In this document: positions 60,068 to 64,000 of the stretch, piece by piece
Position numbering within the stretch: position 1 is the stretch's first letter
Layout: every line of letters begins with the position of its first letter
Origin: CAVTWJ01 sp963849485
GTDB lineage: Bacteria > Oederibacteriota > Muellerivitia > Muellerivitales > Muellerivitaceae
Assembly (NCBI GenBank): GCA_963849485.1
Contig: CAWKIF010000079.1
Location: forward strand, 62,001 to 126,000
DNA: 64,000 nt
Reading direction: 5' to 3'
Program-made: the position numbers and the translations under genes
The notes under the pieces: model-generated
What the model was told of the DNA's origin: nothing
The model's database searches: none
The model's input: the letters and a program-made list of their open reading frames with translations, nothing else

Positions 60068-62881
60068 GTGAACTTGATCGGCTTCTTGATTCTTTTTCCA
60101 TTAGTGTCGGCCCTGCTGTTGGCCGTGATCTCAAATCAGGCCCTCCGGGCCTGGGTGGTGAACCTGAGTGTGGCGGCCATCGCCGCCGCGACCATCGTTC
60201 TCACCTGCCAATACATCGGCAGCCAGGCGGTTTTCTTCAGCTTTGACCCCTCCTGGGGGGACCAAGTGTTGCTGGCTGGGGAAGCCATCCTCACCCTCTA
60301 TCTTTTGTACCGCTGTAAGGACATTAAAAAGAAAGAGGCCTGGGTTCCCGCCCTCCTTTTGATTCAAACCGCCATGGTGGCCTACACCGAATTCGTGCTT
60401 AGCCCCTCCAAGGTCGAGAGCACCCTCTACGTGGACAATTTCTCGCTCATCATGGCCCTCATCATCGGCATCATCGGCGGCTTGATCTGCGTTTACGCCA
60501 TCTCCTACATGAAAGACCACCATCACCACCACCCTGAAATCAAGGATAACCGCCGGGGCTTCTTCTTCCTGCTCTTCCTGTTCCTCTCGGCCATGTTCGG
60601 GGTGGTCTTCTCGAACCACCTGGGCTGGCTCTTTTTCTTCTGGGAAGTTACCACCCTCTGCTCTTTCCTGATGATCGGCTACAACCAGGATGAAATCGGC
60701 AAGCGCAACGCCTTCCTGGCCCTGGGGTTGAACCTGGTTGGGGGTTTGGGTTTCTCCCTGGCCCTTCTTCTGCTGGCCCAAAACCACATGTCCCCGGCTC
60801 TGGATTCGCTGGTAGCCCTGGGCAAGACGGGCCTTCTGGTGGCCGTGCTTCCCGCCACCCTCATCTGCTTCGCGGGTCTGACCAAATCGGCTCAGCTTCC
60901 CTTTAGTTCCTGGCTGTTGGGTGCCATGGTGGCCCCCACGCCGGTTTCCGCCCTGCTCCATTCTTCCACCATGGTCAAGGCCGGGGTCTTCATCATCGTC
61001 AAGTTCGCTCCGGTGTTGGAAAAGAACCCGGCGGTAGGCTTTTTTATCGGCCTCGTCGGGGGTGTCACCTTTCTGGCCGCTTCCCTGCAGGCCGTCACCC
61101 AGTCGAACGCCAAGCGGGTCTTGGCCTATTCCACCATCGCCAACTTAGGGCTAGTGGTGGCTTGCGCCGGGGTCGGCACGCCCCAGGCCGTTTGGGCCGC
61201 CATCCTCTTGATCATCTTCCACGCCATCGCCAAGGGCCTGCTCTTCCAGGCGGTCGGCACGGTCGAGCACAAGATCGGCAGCCGCGACATCGAGGATATG
61301 GACGGGCTCATCGTCACCCGGCCCGGCCTGGCCTTCGTGCTCCTCATCGGCATCCTGGGCATGTTCCTGGCGCCCTTCGGGATGTTGATCTCCAAATGGG
61401 CCTGCTTGGAAGCCTTCATCCAGTCCAACCCGCTTTTGGCGGTGCTATTGGCCTTTGGCAGCGCGCCCACCCTTTTCTTCTGGGCCAAGTGGATGGGCAA
61501 ACTGGTCAGCATTCCCACCCTCGACCGGGCCCAGGACAAGGCCAGCTGTTACGAATGGGCCTCGCTGGGGACCCTCTCCGTTCTCACCATCGCGGCCTGC
61601 GCGCTTTTCCCCCTGGTTTCTTCTTACATGATTCTTCCCTACCTGCAATCGGCCGGGGTTTTTCTGGAACCCCTCACCCGGGGCAACATGTCAATCATGC
61701 TGGTGATGCTGGGGGCCTTCTTGGTTCTGCCCCCCGTCTTCATCTTCAGGCCCAATAAGGACATCCGGGTGGCCTCTTACCTGGCGGGCGCCAACATGAA
61801 CAACGGCAACTCGCAGTTCAAGGGCGCCATCGGCCGCACCATGGGCGTGGAGATGCGCAACTACTACCTCACCTCCATCTTCAGCGAGAAGATGATTGCC
61901 ATGATCGGCGGGGCCGCCTGTATCGGCCTGATCCTGGTGATGTTCGCTTTTGCCGCCACCAACCCCGGCTGGGGCTTCATCCCGCCTATCCTGATGCCGG
62001 ACTTGGGCTCGGGGCTGACCCTGACCCAAAAACTCATCGGCCTGGTGGTCTTTCTGGTGGGCGCCCCCATTTTGGGCGTTCTTTTAGGCGGATTTGACCG
62101 CATCGTCACGGCCCGCATGCAGGGCCGGGTGGGCCCGCCCATCCTCCAACCCTTCTTCGACGTGATGAAGCTCCTGCAAAAGCGCACGGTGGTCGTAAAT
62201 CACGCCCAAGCCTACTACGTATTCTGCTTTTTCCTCTTCGTGGTGCTGACCGGAGCCCTCTTCTTCATGGGCGGCGACCTGCTGTTGGTGGTCTTCGCGC
62301 TCACCGTGGCGGCACTCTTTTTGGTCTTGGCCGGCTACTCACCCAATTCGCCCTACAGCAACATCGGGGCGGAAAGGGAACTTTTGCAGATGATGTCCTA
62401 CGAGCCCATGCTTCTTTTGATGGCTCTGGGGATGTACCAGGCCACTCACAGCTTCCACGTAACCGCGGTGGCGGCCTCCATCCACCCCTTGTGGATCGCC
62501 TTGCCGGGCGTTTTCCTGGGCTTCATCTACGTTCTGACCATCAAACTGCGTAAGTCGCCCTTTGACCTCTCGACCTCGCACCACGGCCACCAGGAACTGG
62601 TGAAGGGCTTGACCACCGAATTCTCGGGGTCGCAATTGGCACTGATCGAGGTGGGCCACTGGTACGAGAATGTGCTCTTGATGGGCTTGGTCTACCTCTT
62701 CTTCGCGGCCTATTCGCCTTGGATCGCGATTTTGGCGGTGGGCGCCATCTACTTGTTTGAAATATTGATCGACAACTCCTATGCCCGGTTGACGTGGCAA
62801 TGGACGCTGAAAACTTCTTGGGCCGTGACCCTGGTGCTGGGGGTCGTGAACGTGCTGGTGCTTTACTACTTTCATCCTTAA
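60068..62881 (+). CDS. Group 4 hydrogenase-type fused membrane subunit (NuoL/HyfB-like + NuoH/EchB-like)
   Basis: A 937-residue protein joining two complex I-like subunits. Residues ~1-550 are an antiporter-like NuoL/HyfB unit (FFFWEVTTLCSFLMIGYNQD, GLTKSAQLPFSSWLLGAMVA, LHSSTMVKAGVFIIVKFAPV; all Proton_antipo_M signatures). Residues ~640-937 are a NuoH/EchB unit (GFDRIVTARMQGRVGPPILQ and PNSPYSNIGAERELLQMMSY). The start is GTG at 60068 with GAGG upstream; an earlier GTG exists at 60056. Such subunits move protons or Na+ in group 4 hydrogenases. The order L-like, H-like, then small subunit, C-like and D-like is close to Ech/Mbh-type operons, but fusion of these two is unusual. Confidence 0.85.
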   Translation: MNLIGFLILFPLVSALLLAVISNQALRAWVVNLSVAAIAAATIVLTCQYIGSQAVFFSFDPSWGDQVLLAGEAILTLYLLYRCKDIKKKEAWVPALLLIQTAMVAYTEFVLSPSKVESTLYVDNFSLIMALIIGIIGGLICVYAISYMKDHHHHHPEIKDNRRGFFFLLFLFLSAMFGVVFSNHLGWLFFFWEVTTLCSFLMIGYNQDEIGKRNAFLALGLNLVGGLGFSLALLLLAQNHMSPALDSLVALGKTGLLVAVLPATLICFAGLTKSAQLPFSSWLLGAMVAPTPVSALLHSSTMVKAGVFIIVKFAPVLEKNPAVGFFIGLVGGVTFLAASLQAVTQSNAKRVLAYSTIANLGLVVACAGVGTPQAVWAAILLIIFHAIAKGLLFQAVGTVEHKIGSRDIEDMDGLIVTRPGLAFVLLIGILGMFLAPFGMLISKWACLEAFIQSNPLLAVLLAFGSAPTLFFWAKWMGKLVSIPTLDRAQDKASCYEWASLGTLSVLTIAACALFPLVSSYMILPYLQSAGVFLEPLTRGNMSIMLVMLGAFLVLPPVFIFRPNKDIRVASYLAGANMNNGNSQFKGAIGRTMGVEMRNYYLTSIFSEKMIAMIGGAACIGLILVMFAFAATNPGWGFIPPILMPDLGSGLTLTQKLIGLVVFLVGAPILGVLLGGFDRIVTARMQGRVGPPILQPFFDVMKLLQKRTVVVNHAQAYYVFCFFLFVVLTGALFFMGGDLLLVVFALTVAALFLVLAGYSPNSPYSNIGAERELLQMMSYEPMLLLMALGMYQATHSFHVTAVAASIHPLWIALPGVFLGFIYVLTIKLRKSPFDLSTSHHGHQELVKGLTTEFSGSQLALIEVGHWYENVLLMGLVYLFFAAYSPWIAILAVGAIYLFEILIDNSYARLTWQWTLKTSWAVTLVLGVVNVLVLYYFHP

Positions 62882-62896
62882 AGGGGAGGACTTACC

Positions 62897-63370
62897 GTGA
62901 GCTATCTTTCGAAATCACCCTGGATCATGCACTACGACGCTTCCAGCTGTAACGGGTGCGACATCGAGGTGCTGGCCTGCCTGACGCCCCTCTACGACGT
63001 GGAGCGTTTCGGCATCATCAACACCGGCAACCCCAAGCACGCCGACATCCTCTTGATCACGGGGTCGGTGAACGAGCAGAACCGCGAGGTCGTGCGCAAC
63101 CTCTACAGCCAGATGCCCGAACCCAAGGCGGTCGTGGCCATCGGGGCCTGCGCCCTTTCGGGCGGCATCTTCCGCGAGTGCTACAACGTGCACCAGGGGG
63201 TCGATTCCACGATTCCCGTGGACGTGTACGTGCCGGGCTGCGCGGCCCGGCCCGAGGCCATCATCGACGGCGTGGTCACGGCCCTCGGCCTCTTGGAAAA
63301 GAAGGCCACGAACTTAAAAGCCGCTCCAGTGGCGATGGCCACTCCGGCGGCGAAGGCGGTGGCGTCATGA
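62897..63370 (+). CDS. Group 4 hydrogenase small subunit (NuoB/EchC-like)
   Basis: The 157-residue electron-transfer subunit with the proximal [4Fe-4S] Cys: SSCNGCDIEVLACL, GACALSGGIF and VPGCAARPEAIIDGV, matching the CxxC...C...C layout of NuoB/EchC. It passes electrons between the [NiFe] site and a ferredoxin path. The start is a GTG at 62897 after GGGGAGG. The C-terminus is a short Ala/Val-rich tail. It overlaps the next gene by ATGA. Confidence 0.92.
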   Translation: MSYLSKSPWIMHYDASSCNGCDIEVLACLTPLYDVERFGIINTGNPKHADILLITGSVNEQNREVVRNLYSQMPEPKAVVAIGACALSGGIFRECYNVHQGVDSTIPVDVYVPGCAARPEAIIDGVVTALGLLEKKATNLKAAPVAMATPAAKAVAS

Positions 63371-63819
63371 CGGTTCGATTCGAAGAACAACCCATCCAGG
63401 GCATCGAGAAGAAGGACCTGGTCGCCCAGGTGGCCCAATTGAAGAAGGACGGCTACCGCCTGGGTCAGATCTGCGCGACGACCCTGGCGGAAAATTTCGA
63501 GATCACCTACTGCTTCGATAAAGACTACAAGATGGTGAGCTTGCGGTTGATGGTTCCCCGCGCCGACGCGGTCGTCCCCAGCATCACGGGCGAGTATTTC
63601 GCGGCCTTCACCTACGAGAACGAGTTGCAGGATCTCTTCGGCATGAAGGTGACCGACCTGAAGCTCGACTTCGGCGGAAAGTTCTACCAATTGGCCAAGA
63701 AAACGCCCTTCAACGAGACCAAAGCCGAGGCAGTGGCGAACGCCGCCGCCGCCGCTAAACCGGCCGTCGTCCCCCAGGCCGTTAATATGAAACCGGCGAA
63801 TACCGGGGAGGCAAAATAA
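63367..63819 (+). CDS. Group 4 hydrogenase NuoC/EchD-like subunit
   Basis: A 150-residue protein with the NuoC-type domain (YRLGQICATTLAENFEITYC, SLRLMVPRADAVVPSITGEY, AAFTYENELQDLFGMKVTDL) and a long Ala/Pro tail (AAAAKPAVVPQAVNMKPANT). Together with the NuoD-like subunit it forms the peripheral arm. The start overlaps the end of the small-subunit gene (ATGA). Confidence 0.9.
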   Translation: MTVRFEEQPIQGIEKKDLVAQVAQLKKDGYRLGQICATTLAENFEITYCFDKDYKMVSLRLMVPRADAVVPSITGEYFAAFTYENELQDLFGMKVTDLKLDFGGKFYQLAKKTPFNETKAEAVANAAAAAKPAVVPQAVNMKPANTGEAK

Positions 63820-64000
63820 TGGGAAAGCAAACGATCGTACCCTTCGGGCCCCAGCATCCGGTCTTGCCGGAACCCATCCACCTGGACCTCGTCTTGGAGG
63901 ATGAGAAGGTCGTCCAGGCCATCCCCTCCATCGGGTTCATCCACCGGGGGCTGGAGCGCCTGGCCGAGAAAAAGGAATTTACCGACATGGTCTATGTGGG
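63819..64000 (+). CDS. Group 4 hydrogenase large subunit (NuoD/EchE-like), N-terminal part (window edge)
   Basis: The frame starts with an ATG overlapping the stop of the previous gene (TAATG) and reads GKQTIVPFGPQHPVLPEPIH followed by LDLVLEDEKVVQAIPSIG and FIHRGLERLAEKKEF, typical of the group 4 hydrogenase/NuoD large subunit. The part that would show the CxxC [NiFe] ligands lies beyond the window edge, so it is not proven to be a hydrogenase and not a NiFe-free relative; hypE in this window supports a real hydrogenase. Confidence 0.88.
   Translation, partial: MGKQTIVPFGPQHPVLPEPIHLDLVLEDEKVVQAIPSIGFIHRGLERLAEKKEFTDMVYV

Noticed and set aside
62956..63366. Extra N-terminal extension of the NuoC-like gene
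   Set aside because: It is an alternative-frame reading of the small-subunit gene; the real start overlaps the small-subunit stop (ATGA) at 63367.

Overview
The window is a moderately GC-rich chromosomal segment from a bacterium, most likely an uncultured, Gram-negative-type anaerobe. Lipoprotein and secreted proteins, a squalene/hopanoid-type hpnCDE set, a group 4 membrane [NiFe]-hydrogenase-like operon with hypE, and a secreted protein with a long Thr/Pro repeat linker and a C-terminal anchoring-type domain all point that way. The phylum cannot be fixed from sequence reading alone; Thr/Pro-linker proteins of this kind are familiar from candidate phyla known through metagenomes (inference, weak). 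Six genes carry single-base indels, several in short homopolymers, which suggests either assembly errors or recent decay.

Layout. 1-4.5 kb (minus strand): glycine cleavage genes gcvT, gcvH and the start of gcvPA, with a GrpB-family gene, a CYTH-domain gene and a small membrane protein between gcvT and gcvH. 4.6-9.5 kb: prfC (release factor 3), then an AT-rich polytopic glycosyltransferase gene lying between two copies of the prfC 3' end, then small zinc-ribbon and secreted proteins. 9.5-16.5 kb: housekeeping genes (dihydrolipoyl dehydrogenase, a LipM-like octanoyltransferase, erpA, nadE, queD, a SRAP gene, tRNA-Val) that partly serve the same lipoyl pathway, plus a metallophosphoesterase homologue lacking its metal ligands and an AhpD-like gene with an amber stop. 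16.7-40.1 kb: a surface-glycan and isoprenoid region with two GT39-like proteins carrying PA14-like C-termini, a Dpm1-like polyprenyl-phosphate sugar synthase, a C-methyltransferase, a GDP-mannose dehydratase, hpnC-hpnD-hpnE, two GT39-like genes translationally coupled to hpnE, an acyltransferase, and a further GT39-like gene split by a 2,690-bp IS21-family element. 40.1-47.9 kb: an AddAB-type helicase-nuclease pair with an AT-rich secreted-protein gene wedged between them. 48-60 kb: ispH, a DUF6498-like protein, a Gfo/Idh oxidoreductase, a LysM lipoprotein, hypE, the Thr/Pro-linker protein, another GT39-like gene, a methyltransferase and a secreted-protein gene split by an IS256-family element. 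60-64 kb: start of the group 4 hydrogenase-like operon, whose first gene fuses a NuoL/HyfB-like and a NuoH/EchB-like subunit.

How the genes work together. The most distinctive content is a lineage-specific family of seven large membrane proteins related to GT39/PMT/ArnT enzymes, which use polyprenyl-phosphate sugars. Five end in a soluble domain with TPR-like helices and two end in a PA14-like domain. The Dpm1-like enzyme could supply the lipid-linked sugar, Gmd and the C-methyltransferase the modified sugars, and the Thr/Pro-rich secreted protein could be an acceptor; these links are inference from neighbourhood and family knowledge. No CRISPR array, prophage or recognisable riboswitch was seen.
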